Below, piece by piece: positions 25,323 through 34,804 of a stretch of DNA of 64,000 nucleotides. A program made the position numbers and the translations under genes. The stretch comes from Pseudobutyrivibrio sp. UBA3626. GTDB lineage: Bacteria > Bacillota > Clostridia > Lachnospirales > Lachnospiraceae. How positions within the stretch are numbered: position 1 is the stretch's first letter; each line of letters opens with the position of its first letter. The stretch is taken from positions 4,329-68,328 of the forward strand of contig DFLF01000012.1 in the NCBI GenBank assembly GCA_002373675.1, in the 5' to 3' direction. Under the pieces are notes generated by a model. That model saw only the letters and a list, made by a program, of their open reading frames with translations. It made no database searches and had not been told where the DNA came from.

Positions 25323-26243
25323 ATGACTATAGATTATTGCCTTAAAGAAGGAATTGGGATATTAAAAACAAATAACATACAGGATTTTGAATATGATGCA
25401 TTTTCTTTACTTGAATATGTGACAGGTATTAATCGCTCTGACTTTTTCCTTAAGAAATGTGAAAAGATAAGTGAGTCTGACTATAATAGTTATAAAGCAC
25501 TTCTAGAAAGAAGAATCAAGAGAGAACCACTTCAGCATATTACAGGTACTCAGAATTTCTACGGTTATGATTTCTTCGTAAATTCGGATGTCTTGATTCC
25601 AAGACAGGATACAGAAGTTCTGATTGAGAAAGCAATTGAAGTAATAGAAGATAACTTCCAATTAGACAATTCATCTTGTATTAATATTCTCGATATGTGT
25701 ACAGGGTCGGGTTGCATTGCAATAACGCTCTATAAAGAACTAATTAAAAGAGGATATAACATTGATGTTACAGCCACTGATTTATCAGATAAGGCACTGG
25801 CAATTGCAGAGCAGAATAGTAAGTCACTTATTGTAGGCAAATCCGAAGAAGACAAATTTGAAGAAAGTAAATCCGGAGAAGATACATTTCATATAGTTAA
25901 ATCGGATTTATTTACTAATCTAAGCAGAGATAAGAAATTCCATATTATAGTTAGCAATCCGCCTTATATCCCAAGACATGAAATAAAAAAACTGGAGCCG
26001 GAAGTCAGAAATTATGATCCAATTATAGCTTTAGATGGTGATGTTGATGGTCTTAAATTCTATAGAGAGATAATTAATGAATCTGGTAACTATCTTAATG
26101 ATAAAGGTTTCATTGCATTTGAGATTGGTTATAACCAGGGGACAGATGTGGAAGAACTATTGCAGAGAAAAGGATATGGTGATATTCACATTTACAAGGA
26201 TTTAGGTGGCCTTGACAGGGTGATTATTGGTAGAAATAACTAA
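25323..26243 (+). CDS. prmC: Release-factor glutamine methyltransferase
   Basis: 306 residues; methylates the Gln of the GGQ motif of release factors using SAM. N-terminal helical domain, then Rossmann methyltransferase with IPRQDTEVLIE, LDMCTGSGCIAI (SAM site near 125) and the catalytic NPPY near 211. It is somewhat longer than usual through an insert (GKSEEDKFEESKSGEDTF region near 178-192). Weak ribosome site (CAGAG) before ATG 25323. It sits directly before its substrate gene prfA, 45 bp away. Confidence 0.96.
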   Translation: MTIDYCLKEGIGILKTNNIQDFEYDAFSLLEYVTGINRSDFFLKKCEKISESDYNSYKALLERRIKREPLQHITGTQNFYGYDFFVNSDVLIPRQDTEVLIEKAIEVIEDNFQLDNSSCINILDMCTGSGCIAITLYKELIKRGYNIDVTATDLSDKALAIAEQNSKSLIVGKSEEDKFEESKSGEDTFHIVKSDLFTNLSRDKKFHIIVSNPPYIPRHEIKKLEPEVRNYDPIIALDGDVDGLKFYREIINESGNYLNDKGFIAFEIGYNQGTDVEELLQRKGYGDIHIYKDLGGLDRVIIGRNN

Positions 26244-26288
26244 TGCTTTATTTGGTATTATTATAGTAAATAATGTTGGAGGAATATT

Positions 26289-27365
26289 ATGTTCGACAAA
26301 TTAGAAGATCTTGTCATTAGATATGAAGAGGTTATGAGCCTTCTATCAGAACCGGATGTTGCTAATGACAATAATAGATTTAAGGCTCTTATGAAGGAAC
26401 AAAGCGAGCTTGCTCCTATTGTAAAGGCGTATCAGGAATACAAGAAGCATAAAGAGAATATCGAGGATTCTCTTGCATTGCTTGAAGAAGAGAGTGACGA
26501 GGAATTAAAGGAACTTGCCAAAGAAGAATTAAATGAATCCAAGAAGGAAGTTGAGAGACTTGAAGAGGAACTTAAGATTCTTCTTCTTCCTAAAGATCCT
26601 AATGATGATAAGAATGTAGTTGTTGAAATTCGTTCCGCTGCAGGTGGCGATGAGTCGGCGCTCTTTGCTGCAGAATTATATCGTATGTATACACATTATG
26701 CAGAGAGTAAGGGATGGAAAGTTGAGCTTGCTGAACTTGAAGAAATCGGTATTGGCGGAATCAAGTTCGTATCATTTATAGTAAATGGCGCTGGAGCATA
26801 CTCAGTACTTAAATACGAATCCGGTGTTCATCGTGTGCAAAGAGTTCCTAAGACTGAGTCGGGCGGTAGAATTCATACATCAACAGCAACAGTATCAGTT
26901 ATGCCGGAAGCAGAAGATATTGATATAGAGATTGATGAGAAGGATATAAGAATTGACGTTATGCGTGCATCGGGAAATGGTGGACAGTGTGTCAATACAA
27001 CAGACTCGGCTGTCAGACTTACATATTATCCTGAGAATATTGTGATTTACTCTCAGACTGAGAAGTCACAGCTACAGAATAAGAATAAAGCATTTGCACT
27101 TCTTAAGACGAAGTTATATGACTTGGAAAGGCAGCGTAAGATAGCAGAAGAATCAGCAGAGAAGCTAAGTCAGATTGGAACAGGTGACCGTTCAGAGAAG
27201 ATACGTACATATAATTTCCCTGATGGTAGAGTTACGGATCACAGAATTAATCTTACTTTGTATAAGCTTGATAAGATACTTAATGGTGATATTCAGGAGA
27301 TAATTGATGCTCTTATTGCAGCTGATCAGGCGGCAAAGCTTCTCAAAATGAATGAAGCAAGTTAA
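26289..27365 (+). CDS. prfA: Peptide chain release factor 1
   Basis: 358 residues; reads UAA and UAG and releases the peptide. Catalytic GGQ at residues 231-233 (SGNGGQCVNT), codon-recognition PxT-like region (about 180-200, VPKTESGGRIHTSTATV) with the RF1-type PKTE...RIHTS context, and C-terminal domain. Starts ATG 26289 after TGGAGGAA. The GGQ Gln is the substrate of the upstream prmC. Confidence 0.97.
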   Translation: MFDKLEDLVIRYEEVMSLLSEPDVANDNNRFKALMKEQSELAPIVKAYQEYKKHKENIEDSLALLEEESDEELKELAKEELNESKKEVERLEEELKILLLPKDPNDDKNVVVEIRSAAGGDESALFAAELYRMYTHYAESKGWKVELAELEEIGIGGIKFVSFIVNGAGAYSVLKYESGVHRVQRVPKTESGGRIHTSTATVSVMPEAEDIDIEIDEKDIRIDVMRASGNGGQCVNTTDSAVRLTYYPENIVIYSQTEKSQLQNKNKAFALLKTKLYDLERQRKIAEESAEKLSQIGTGDRSEKIRTYNFPDGRVTDHRINLTLYKLDKILNGDIQEIIDALIAADQAAKLLKMNEAS

Positions 27366-27439
27366 AATGTGTGTAATTATAACTAGAGATATGATATAAT
27401 AACATAAGTTTAGAATAGAAATATATGGAGGCATGTATT

Positions 27440-27805
27440 ATGGCTGAAGATAGTATGGTATTTATGGTTAACGAAGGCGTAAGCGTTGCTGGCGAAGTAA
27501 TGTCAATTATTGCAGGTCTTTCTGCTACAGAAATTGATGGAGTTGATTCTCTTGCAGGTAATCTGACTAATGATATGATTACAAAGTCTAGTCCTAGTAA
27601 ACTAGCTAAGGGAGTTAGAGTTGCAAGTGATAGTGATAATAATATCAAGATTAAGATGGCTCTTAACTTAAGCTATGGATATGAGATACCAAAGCTTTGT
27701 GAGCAGGTTCAGGAAAAGGTTAAGTCAACAATTGAGAGTATGACAGGTATGAACGTATCAACTATTGATATCAAGATTGCTAGTGTATCTACTGAGTCTG
27801 AATAA
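27440..27805 (+). CDS. Asp23/Gls24 family envelope-stress protein
   Basis: 121 residues from ATG 27440; an ATG at 27425 contains the GGAGG and is too early. The whole protein is one Asp23 domain: VSVAGEVMSIIAGLSATEIDGVDSLAG, then KGVRVASDSDNNIKIKMALNLSYGYEIPKLCEQVQEKVKSTIESMTG. Family members are cytoplasmic or membrane-associated and linked to envelope homeostasis in Firmicutes (e.g. YqhY next to nusB in B. subtilis). The position one gene before nusB is conserved and supports the YqhY-type assignment. Confidence 0.92.
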   Translation: MAEDSMVFMVNEGVSVAGEVMSIIAGLSATEIDGVDSLAGNLTNDMITKSSPSKLAKGVRVASDSDNNIKIKMALNLSYGYEIPKLCEQVQEKVKSTIESMTGMNVSTIDIKIASVSTESE

Positions 27806-27862
27806 TCTTTTTAGCACAAAGAATAATACATAATTTGATTTCACATTTACAACCAAATAATG

Positions 27863-27896
27863 TATAATTTAGGGTGTCGTTTGACACCCTATTTTA
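27863..27896 (+). terminator. TATAAT box running into a terminator hairpin upstream of nusB
   Basis: AGGGTGTC (27871-27878), loop GTTT, GACACCCT (27883-27890) and ATTTTAG form an intrinsic terminator for the Asp23 gene. TATAAT lies at 27863-27868, with no good -35 at 17 bp (TTTCAC at 27839-27844 gives an 18-bp spacer). If that box is used, the nusB transcript begins inside the hairpin. Confidence 0.7.
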
Positions 27897-27920
27897 GTAC
27901 CTTGATAAAGGAGATTTGAA

Positions 27921-28343
27921 ATGTCTAAGAAATTATCTAAGAGACAATTTAGAATAGAAGTATTTAAAGGAGTATTTCAGTCAGATTTCTATGATGATGT
28001 CCAGAAAAAGCAGCAATTAGATGATCTTTATAACGAGGAGCTTAAACTAGACGAAGTTACTTTTACTGAAGAAGAGAGAGAGGCTATATCTTCAAAATGT
28101 AAAAATATATTAGATAACATAGCAGACATTGATGCTTCTATTGAAAAGGTTCTAGATAAATGGACAATTAATAGAATTGGTAAAGTTGAGCTTGCAATAC
28201 TTAGAGTTAGTGTATATGAGATTAAGTATGACAAAATCGATGCTGCTATAGCTATTAATGAGGCAGTAGAGATATCTAAGATATATGGCGGTGCAAAGTC
28301 AGGTTCATTTGTAAATGGAGTACTTGCTAAACTGGTTGATTAA
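27921..28343 (+). CDS. nusB: Transcription antitermination factor NusB
   Basis: 140 residues, all-helical NusB fold that binds boxA RNA with S10. Typical blocks: SKRQFRIEVFKGVFQSDF, DKWTINRIGKVELAILRVSVYEI and AINEAVEISKIYGGAKSGSFVNGVLAKL. Starts ATG 27921 after AAAGGAG. First gene of a long unidirectional run ending at recN. Confidence 0.96.
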   Translation: MSKKLSKRQFRIEVFKGVFQSDFYDDVQKKQQLDDLYNEELKLDEVTFTEEEREAISSKCKNILDNIADIDASIEKVLDKWTINRIGKVELAILRVSVYEIKYDKIDAAIAINEAVEISKIYGGAKSGSFVNGVLAKLVD

Positions 28344-28345
28344 TT

Positions 28346-29548
28346 ATGGCAAAAGATATATTTAGTGTTAGTGAAGTCAATAATTATATAAGTGGAATGT
28401 TCGAAAATGATTTCATGCTTAAGAATATATGTATTAAGGGTGAGATATCTAATATTACATTTCATACAAGTGGTCACATCTATTTTACTCTAAAAGACGA
28501 GAATTCCTGCATAGCAGGTATAATGTTTCGAGGAAATAGGGCTAGAGGCTTAACATTTCCAATTAAGACAGGTGACAAAGTAAATGTCTATGGTCGAATT
28601 GGGGTATATAGCCAGGCGGGCAAGTACCAGATATATGCTACTTCATTCGAAGAGGCGGGGCTTGGAGAATTATTCAAAAGGTACGAAGAGCTTAAGAAAG
28701 AGTTTGAAGAGATGGGAATGTTCGATGAGTCCTATAAGAGACCTATTCCCAGATTTGCAACTCGAATCGGTGTGGTTACAGCAGAAACCGGAGCTGCCAT
28801 TCATGATATTATAACTACTTCCTTAAGAAGAAATGAACATGTGGAGATTATACTATATCCATCTCTTGTGCAGGGAGCAGGTGCGGCACCTTCCATTGCA
28901 AGAGGAATAGAGACATTAGATGAATTGGAACTGGATGTTATTATTGTAGGTAGAGGCGGTGGCTCTATTGAGGATTTGTGGGCATTTAATGAAGAAGAGG
29001 TGGCAAGGGCAGTATTTAATGCAAGAACGCCAATAATTAGTGCCGTAGGTCATGAAGTGGACTATACAATATGTGATTTTGTAGCAGATAAGAGGGCTGC
29101 AACACCTACTGCCGCTGCAGAGATGGCGGTATTTGAATATGAAGTCCTAAGAGAGAGTATGGAGAGTATGGCTGTAAGGCTTAATAATACATTTGACAGA
29201 ACATTAGAAACATCCAGGGCAAGACTTGATGTGTATAAGAATAGGCTTGGGGCATTGAGTCCGAGGAATCAACTTACTCAATTAATGCTTAGATTAGCAG
29301 ATATTAATAACAGACTTGATAATTCAATTAATAATAAGATTAACGAGACAAGGTACAGACTTGAGAATGATGCAAGCAGGCTGGATTTGCTTTCTCCTGC
29401 TAAGAAGTTGGCATCGGGGTTCTCATATGTAGTTGATAAGGATGGAAGAAATGTTACTAAGGCTTCGAGTCTTAATATAGATGATGAAGTTACATTGTAT
29501 TTTAGTGAGGGGAAAGCCCTTACCAAAGTTAAGAAAATCGAGAAATAG
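28346..29548 (+). CDS. xseA: Exodeoxyribonuclease VII large subunit
   Basis: 400 residues. N-terminal OB-fold (FSVSEVNNYISGMFENDFMLKNICIKGEISN...) and the catalytic core with RIGVVTAETGAAIHDI, VGRGGGSIEDLWAFNEEEVARA and SAVGHEVDYTICDFVADKRAATPTAAAE. Degrades single-stranded DNA from both ends together with XseB. Starts two bases after nusB and is followed at 8 bp by xseB. Confidence 0.97.
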   Translation: MAKDIFSVSEVNNYISGMFENDFMLKNICIKGEISNITFHTSGHIYFTLKDENSCIAGIMFRGNRARGLTFPIKTGDKVNVYGRIGVYSQAGKYQIYATSFEEAGLGELFKRYEELKKEFEEMGMFDESYKRPIPRFATRIGVVTAETGAAIHDIITTSLRRNEHVEIILYPSLVQGAGAAPSIARGIETLDELELDVIIVGRGGGSIEDLWAFNEEEVARAVFNARTPIISAVGHEVDYTICDFVADKRAATPTAAAEMAVFEYEVLRESMESMAVRLNNTFDRTLETSRARLDVYKNRLGALSPRNQLTQLMLRLADINNRLDNSINNKINETRYRLENDASRLDLLSPAKKLASGFSYVVDKDGRNVTKASSLNIDDEVTLYFSEGKALTKVKKIEK

Positions 29549-29556
29549 AGGTTGTT

Positions 29557-29763
29557 ATGGCTAAGACATTAGAAGATGATTTCAAAGAACTGGAAGAAAT
29601 AATAAATGATATGGAACAAGAGGGAGTTGCCCTTGAGAAGTCATTTGAATTATATGAAAAAGGAATGAAGAAGCTAAAAAGTGTTAGTGACAAGATAGAA
29701 TCTGTGGAGAAGAAGGTTGTTAAGCTTCAGGAAGATGGAAGCTTTGAACCTTTTAGTGAATAG
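29557..29763 (+). CDS. xseB: Exodeoxyribonuclease VII small subunit
   Basis: 68 residues forming a helical hairpin: LEDDFKELEEIINDMEQEGVALEKSFELYEKGMKKLK. The length and the position after xseA are typical. Confidence 0.95.
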   Translation: MAKTLEDDFKELEEIINDMEQEGVALEKSFELYEKGMKKLKSVSDKIESVEKKVVKLQEDGSFEPFSE

Positions 29764-29786
29764 ATTATTTGCTTTGGAGGGAGTAT

Positions 29787-30692
29787 ATGGATATTTCCAA
29801 AGAGATTGAAAAGCGTCAAGTTGAAATTGAATCTGTAATTAATAATTATATGCCAAAGGAAGAGGGGTTGCAGAAGACGATTTTCTCCGGAATGAATTAT
29901 TCCATTAATGCTGGCGGAAAACGTATTCGTCCCATGCTTATGCAAGAGACATATAAATTATTCTCCGGTAGTGGCAGGATTATAGAGCCATTTATGGCAA
30001 GTCTTGAAATGATTCATACATATTCTCTGGTGCATGATGATATGCCGTGTGTTGATAATGATGATATGAGGCGTGGTAAGCCTACAACTCATGTGGCTTA
30101 TGGGGAAACTATGGCTCTTTTCGTGGGAGATGGACTACTTAATCTTGCATTTGAAACAATTGCAAGTGGTATGGATTACATAGATGTTAATAATCCATCA
30201 GAGGTTATGGCATATAAGAAGGCAAGTCAATATATTAGTAAATGTGCTGGTAGCTTTGGTATGCTTGCAGGGCAGGTGGTAGACAAAGAATCAGAAGATA
30301 AGAAGAATATAAGTCTTGATACAATTATGTATCTATATGACAAGAAGACTGCAGAACTTCTTAAAGCAGCTATGGTGGTAGGTGCGATTCTTGCAAATGC
30401 ATCGGATAAAGAGATAGATATAATTGAACGCGTTGCATATAATACAGGAATAGCATTTCAGATACAAGACGATATTCTTGATATTACAAGTTCAGAAGAA
30501 GAACTTGGTAAACCAATAGGCTCAGATGAAAGGAATAACAAATCCACATATGTGGCATATAAGGGTCTGGAAGAATCTGAGAAAGAGGTTAAAAGACTTA
30601 CGAGAGAAGCACTTTCCTTATTGAGTCAGCTTAATAAGAAGAATGAATTCTTAGAGAAGTTACTAGAGTATATGATTCATAGAACGAAATAA
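29787..30692 (+). CDS. ispA: Polyprenyl (farnesyl/geranyl) diphosphate synthase
   Basis: 301 residues; makes farnesyl or geranyl diphosphate from IPP and DMAPP. Both Asp-rich motifs are present: DDMPCVDNDDMRRG (first DDx(2-4)D region near 82-95) and QIQDDILD (near 226). GGKRIRP is the IPP site. Start ATG 29787 follows GGAGGGA; an in-frame TTG at 29769 lies before that site. Lies directly before dxs, so isoprenoid precursor and chain synthesis are joined. Confidence 0.95.
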   Translation: MDISKEIEKRQVEIESVINNYMPKEEGLQKTIFSGMNYSINAGGKRIRPMLMQETYKLFSGSGRIIEPFMASLEMIHTYSLVHDDMPCVDNDDMRRGKPTTHVAYGETMALFVGDGLLNLAFETIASGMDYIDVNNPSEVMAYKKASQYISKCAGSFGMLAGQVVDKESEDKKNISLDTIMYLYDKKTAELLKAAMVVGAILANASDKEIDIIERVAYNTGIAFQIQDDILDITSSEEELGKPIGSDERNNKSTYVAYKGLEESEKEVKRLTREALSLLSQLNKKNEFLEKLLEYMIHRTK

Positions 30693-30750
30693 CCATATTG
30701 TGTCAATTGGATTCGATTATAATAATAGCAAGGGATAGAAGGTTAATAAA

Positions 30751-32607
30751 ATGGTTCTTGATAAGATTAATGGACCTAATGATGTTAAGAAATTAGATCC
30801 GGAAGAAGTAATACAATTAAGCTATGAGATTAGAGAGTTTCTAATTAATAAACTGTCCAAGACAGGTGGGCATTTAGCATCGAATCTTGGTGTAATTGAA
30901 CTTACAATTGCACTTCACCTGGTATGCGATTTGCCTAAGGATAAGATAATATGGGATGTGGGACACCAAAGCTACACCCACAAGATTCTTACCGGAAGAA
31001 AAGACGGATTTGATAATCTTCGTCAATTTGGTGGAATGAGCGGATTTCCCAAGAGAAGTGAAAGTGATTGTGATGTGTTCGATACAGGACATTCTACTAC
31101 ATCAATTTCAGCTGCCCTTGGAATGGCATGGGCTCGTGAGATGAAAGGTGAAGATTATAAGATTATAGCTGTAATAGGTGATGGCTCTATGACAGGTGGT
31201 ATGTCATTTGAGGCGCTTAATAATGCAGCAGAATTTAAGAAGAATCTTATAGTTGTACTTAATGATAATGAGATGTCTATCTCTAAGAATGTGGGTGGTG
31301 TATCTGAGCATTTAAGCAAGATGAGAACCAGCAATAATTATATAGGACTTAAGGAAGATGTTATGACTTCCCTAGAGAAGATTCCTGTATATGGTGATAA
31401 AATCATTAAGCAGATTCAGAAGACTAAGAGTGGTATTAAGTCACTTGTGATTCCAGGAATGCTATATGAGGAAATGGGAATAATGTATCTTGGACCGGTT
31501 GATGGCCATGATATTAATAATATGGTTAAGATATTACAGGAAGCATCCCGTTATCAAGGACCTGTTATAGTTCATGTCAGAACTAAGAAGGGTAAGGGCT
31601 TTGTTCCAGCAGAGCGTCATCCATCCAGATTTCATGGTGCGGGACCATTTGATGTTGAGAAAGGTTTACCTCTTAACTCTAGTAAATCAAGCTATACAGA
31701 TGTATTCTCAACTGTAATGCGTAAAATGGGTGACAGAGACCGGGATATAGTTGCTATTACAGCAGCAATGGCAGATGGAACTGGTCTTAAGAGATTCAGT
31801 AATATGTTTAAAGACAGATTCTTTGACGTTGGAATTGCAGAGCAACATGCAGTAACATTTGCAGCAGGGCTGGCAACTCAGGGATTTAAGCCCATATTCG
31901 CAGTATATTCTTCATTCTTACAGAGGGCATATGACCAGATTATGCATGATGTATGTATGCAGAATCTTCATGTGGTATTAGCAGTAGATAGAGCAGGTCT
32001 AGTTGGCGCAGATGGTATGACTCATCATGGAGCATTTGATTTATCTTATTTGTCACAGATGCCTAATATGGTTGTTATGGCACCGAAGAATAAGTGGGAG
32101 CTTTCTGATATGGTGAAATTCGCCTTCAAATACGACGGACCTATTGCCATAAGATATCCAAGGGGAGAGGCTTATTCGAAGTATAAAGAGTATAGAGCGC
32201 CTATAGAACTTGGTAAATGTGAAGAAATTTTCCAGGGAAGGAAAGTACTTCTTTTTGCAATTGGAAGTATGTTCAAGAATGCTATAGAGGTGGGCAAGCT
32301 TATGAAAGATAATATGAGTCAGCCAACTATTGTAAATGCCAGATTTGCAAAACCTCTTGATGAAGAATATCTAAAAAAAGCTGCAAAGAAATACAGAGTT
32401 ATAGTGACCTTAGAAGATAATATATATACCGGCGGTATGGGAGAAAGAGTTAATAATATCCTGTATAAGAATGGCTTTAAAGGTGAAATTATTAACATTT
32501 CCCTTCCAGACGAGTTCGTTGAGCATGGAAGTGTTGATAAGCTTCAGAAGTCCCTGGGTATGGATCCTGAATCAATTTATAATAAGATTAAGGAAGTTAT
32601 GCAATGA
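30751..32607 (+). CDS. dxs: 1-deoxy-D-xylulose-5-phosphate synthase
   Basis: 618 residues, thiamine-diphosphate enzyme that joins pyruvate and glyceraldehyde-3-phosphate at the head of the MEP pathway. Motifs: GHQSYTHKILTGRKD, ThDP-binding GDGSMTGGMSFEALNNA, DRAGLVGADGMTHHGAFDLSYL. C-terminal transketolase-like domain complete. Overlaps tlyA by 4 bases (ATGA-type). Confidence 0.97.
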   Translation: MVLDKINGPNDVKKLDPEEVIQLSYEIREFLINKLSKTGGHLASNLGVIELTIALHLVCDLPKDKIIWDVGHQSYTHKILTGRKDGFDNLRQFGGMSGFPKRSESDCDVFDTGHSTTSISAALGMAWAREMKGEDYKIIAVIGDGSMTGGMSFEALNNAAEFKKNLIVVLNDNEMSISKNVGGVSEHLSKMRTSNNYIGLKEDVMTSLEKIPVYGDKIIKQIQKTKSGIKSLVIPGMLYEEMGIMYLGPVDGHDINNMVKILQEASRYQGPVIVHVRTKKGKGFVPAERHPSRFHGAGPFDVEKGLPLNSSKSSYTDVFSTVMRKMGDRDRDIVAITAAMADGTGLKRFSNMFKDRFFDVGIAEQHAVTFAAGLATQGFKPIFAVYSSFLQRAYDQIMHDVCMQNLHVVLAVDRAGLVGADGMTHHGAFDLSYLSQMPNMVVMAPKNKWELSDMVKFAFKYDGPIAIRYPRGEAYSKYKEYRAPIELGKCEEIFQGRKVLLFAIGSMFKNAIEVGKLMKDNMSQPTIVNARFAKPLDEEYLKKAAKKYRVIVTLEDNIYTGGMGERVNNILYKNGFKGEIINISLPDEFVEHGSVDKLQKSLGMDPESIYNKIKEVMQ

Positions 32608-33410
32608 AAGAAAGATTAGATATTCTTCTTGTTAATCGTTCTCTTGCACCGTCAAGAGAGAAGGCTAAAGCCATGATTATGGCTGGAAATGTCTTCGTAG
32701 ATAACCAGAGAGAAGATAAGCCTGGGACCAAATTCGACGAGAATGTAATAATTGAGATACATGGTAAAACCCTTCCCTATGTAAGCCGGGGAGGCCTCAA
32801 ATTAGAGAAGGCAATTAAGGCATTTAATATAGAACTTGAAGGCCTTATCTGCATGGATATTGGTGCATCTACAGGAGGATTTACAGATTGCATGCTTCAA
32901 AATGGTGCATCTAAGGTTTATTCAGTAGATGTGGGATATGGACAATTTGACTGGAAGCTTAGGAATGATAATCGCGTCGTATGTATGGAGAAAACTAATA
33001 TCAGATATGTAAAGCCGGAAGATATTGATGATGTGCTTGATTTTGCAAGTTGTGATGTGTCATTTATCTCATTATCTAAAGTACTCCCTGCGGCGTATAG
33101 CCTGCTTAGAGATGAAGGGGAAATGGTATGTCTTATCAAACCTCAATTTGAAGCAGGTAAGGATAAAGTGGGAAAGAAAGGTGTTGTAAGAGATCCTAAA
33201 GTCCATCTTGAAGTAATAGAAAATGTATTAGATTTTACAAATGAATCAGGCTTTAATATTATAGATGTTGATTATTCGCCAATTAAAGGACCGGAAGGCA
33301 ACATAGAATATCTTATGTATATTAAGAAAAGTAACGAGAGTAGAGATTGGAGAATAGATATAGATGCAGATTCAATAGTATCTATGGCACACCAAAGCCT
33401 TGATAAGTAG
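32604..33410 (+). CDS. tlyA: TlyA-family rRNA 2'-O-methyltransferase
   Basis: 268 residues. N-terminal S4 RNA-binding domain (RLDILLVNRSLAPSREKAKAMIMAGNVFV), then FtsJ-like SAM methyltransferase with MDIGASTGGFTDCMLQNGA (near 90) and VSFISLSKVLPA, KPQFEAGKDKVGKKGVVRD. Mycobacterial TlyA methylates 16S and 23S rRNA; members are also annotated as hemolysin A, which is probably not their main role. Overlaps dxs by 4 bases. Confidence 0.93.
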   Translation: MKERLDILLVNRSLAPSREKAKAMIMAGNVFVDNQREDKPGTKFDENVIIEIHGKTLPYVSRGGLKLEKAIKAFNIELEGLICMDIGASTGGFTDCMLQNGASKVYSVDVGYGQFDWKLRNDNRVVCMEKTNIRYVKPEDIDDVLDFASCDVSFISLSKVLPAAYSLLRDEGEMVCLIKPQFEAGKDKVGKKGVVRDPKVHLEVIENVLDFTNESGFNIIDVDYSPIKGPEGNIEYLMYIKKSNESRDWRIDIDADSIVSMAHQSLDK

Positions 33411-33447
33411 CCTGTAACAACCTGTATTGAAAGAAATGTAAATCACT

Positions 33448-34275
33448 ATGAAGAATTATTATATTGTTGTAAGAGATAATCATAGAGATAAGATTATGCT
33501 TGCAGAACAGATTAGAAATTCAATAATTGATAAGGGAGGCAAATGTAATTATTCCGTCCTTGGACCGGATTACGAAGTGCCTTATGATACAGAGTGTATT
33601 CTCGCAATTGGTGGAGATGGTACAGTAATTAGAGCGGCACAGAACAGCTTCGGCTCTGATATACCTCTTCTTGGAATTAATTACGGTCATATGGGATATC
33701 TGTGTGACCTTGATAAAGATAGTGTATTCTCAGCTCTTGATCGACTCTTTAGAGACGACTATGAGATAGAAGAGAGAATGATGCTTAATGGTTATATTAA
33801 GCCGGCTGAGGATTATTCCATGAGAAGCCCTGCCCTCAATGATATTATTATCAGATCCACAGAAGACCAGCATGTTGTTAGATTGTCAGTATATGTCAAT
33901 GAGGAATATCTATTTGCATATGATTGTGATGGAATTGTTATTTCCACACCAACAGGCTCAACGGCTTATAATTTGTCAGCTCATGGACCTATTGTTAATC
34001 CTGAGACATCGCTTATTCTGCTTACACCTATTAATCCACATACGTTAAATGCACGGAGTATTGTACTTGACAGTGAGGATATGGTATCTGTTAAACTAAT
34101 ACCTAGAAATAGAGATAGTGATGAGAAGGCGCTTGTTTCCTTTGATGGAAGACATAGAAGATATCTTAGAGAGGATGAGAAGCTTATTGTATCTAAGGCG
34201 GATGAGGTTGCTAAGATGGTAATGCTAAGCAAAGAGAATTTCCTTGATAGAATTAGAAATAAGATGCAAGCATAG
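33448..34275 (+). CDS. nadK: NAD kinase
   Basis: 275 residues; ATP-dependent phosphorylation of NAD to NADP. GGDGT motif in AIGGDGTVIRAAQ (near 55), NYGHMGYL, the NE/ D segment ALNDIIIRS, and TPTGSTAYNLSAHGPIV. Start ATG 33448; the upstream ribosome site is weak (GAAAG). Follows tlyA after 37 bp. Confidence 0.95.
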   Translation: MKNYYIVVRDNHRDKIMLAEQIRNSIIDKGGKCNYSVLGPDYEVPYDTECILAIGGDGTVIRAAQNSFGSDIPLLGINYGHMGYLCDLDKDSVFSALDRLFRDDYEIEERMMLNGYIKPAEDYSMRSPALNDIIIRSTEDQHVVRLSVYVNEEYLFAYDCDGIVISTPTGSTAYNLSAHGPIVNPETSLILLTPINPHTLNARSIVLDSEDMVSVKLIPRNRDSDEKALVSFDGRHRRYLREDEKLIVSKADEVAKMVMLSKENFLDRIRNKMQA

Positions 34276-34277
34276 TT

Positions 34278-34727
34278 ATGAATGGTAGACAAGAGAAGAT
34301 ATTAGATATAATAATTAATAAATCAATAGAGACTCAGGAAGAACTTACGAGTGAACTAAAGAAAGAGGGATTTGATGTGACACAGGCAACTGTCTCTAGA
34401 GATATTCGTAAGATGAAATTAACCAAGGTGGCTGATGCATTTGGCCGTCTTCGTTATGTCGCCTATAGCGAGACAAATGAGGATCTTGATGAGAAGTATA
34501 TTAGGATATTAAAAGACGGCTTTATTTCTATGGATAATGCCCAGAATATCCTTGTTATTAAGACAGTATCAGGTATGGCAATGGCTGTTGCAGCAGCACT
34601 AGATCATATTAAGTTTGGTGAGATAGTAGGCTCTATTGCCGGAGATGATACTATTATGTGCGCTATAAGAAGCGTTGAAGATGTTGCAAATGTTATGAGC
34701 CGATTAAGGTTCATAATGGAGAAATAG
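34278..34727 (+). CDS. argR: Arginine repressor ArgR/AhrC
   Basis: 149 residues. N-terminal winged helix-turn-helix (RQEKILDIIINKSIETQEELTSELKKEGFDVTQATVSRDIRKMKL) and C-terminal arginine-binding oligomerisation domain with GSIAGDDTIMCAIRS. Starts 2 bases after nadK. In B. subtilis ahrC lies in the same place before recN. Likely regulates arginine synthesis and use genes elsewhere. Confidence 0.96.
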   Translation: MNGRQEKILDIIINKSIETQEELTSELKKEGFDVTQATVSRDIRKMKLTKVADAFGRLRYVAYSETNEDLDEKYIRILKDGFISMDNAQNILVIKTVSGMAMAVAAALDHIKFGEIVGSIAGDDTIMCAIRSVEDVANVMSRLRFIMEK

Positions 34728-34758
34728 ATTTAATATATGCCAAGAATTCTGATGTGGG

Positions 34759-34785
34759 TGCTATTTGACGGGTTAATAGCATTTT
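34759..34785 (+). terminator. Weak terminator-like hairpin between argR and recN
   Basis: TGCTATT (34759-34765) and AATAGCA (34775-34781) form a 7-bp stem with a 9-base loop, followed by TTTT. It may reduce read-through into recN rather than end the transcript. Confidence 0.4.
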
Positions 34786-34804
34786 CGTTAGAAAGGAGAG
34801 GGGT

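Noticed and set aside
25304..25345. 13-codon frame overlapping the prmC start
   Set aside because: No ribosome site of its own and no reason to expect a leader peptide; chance is enough.
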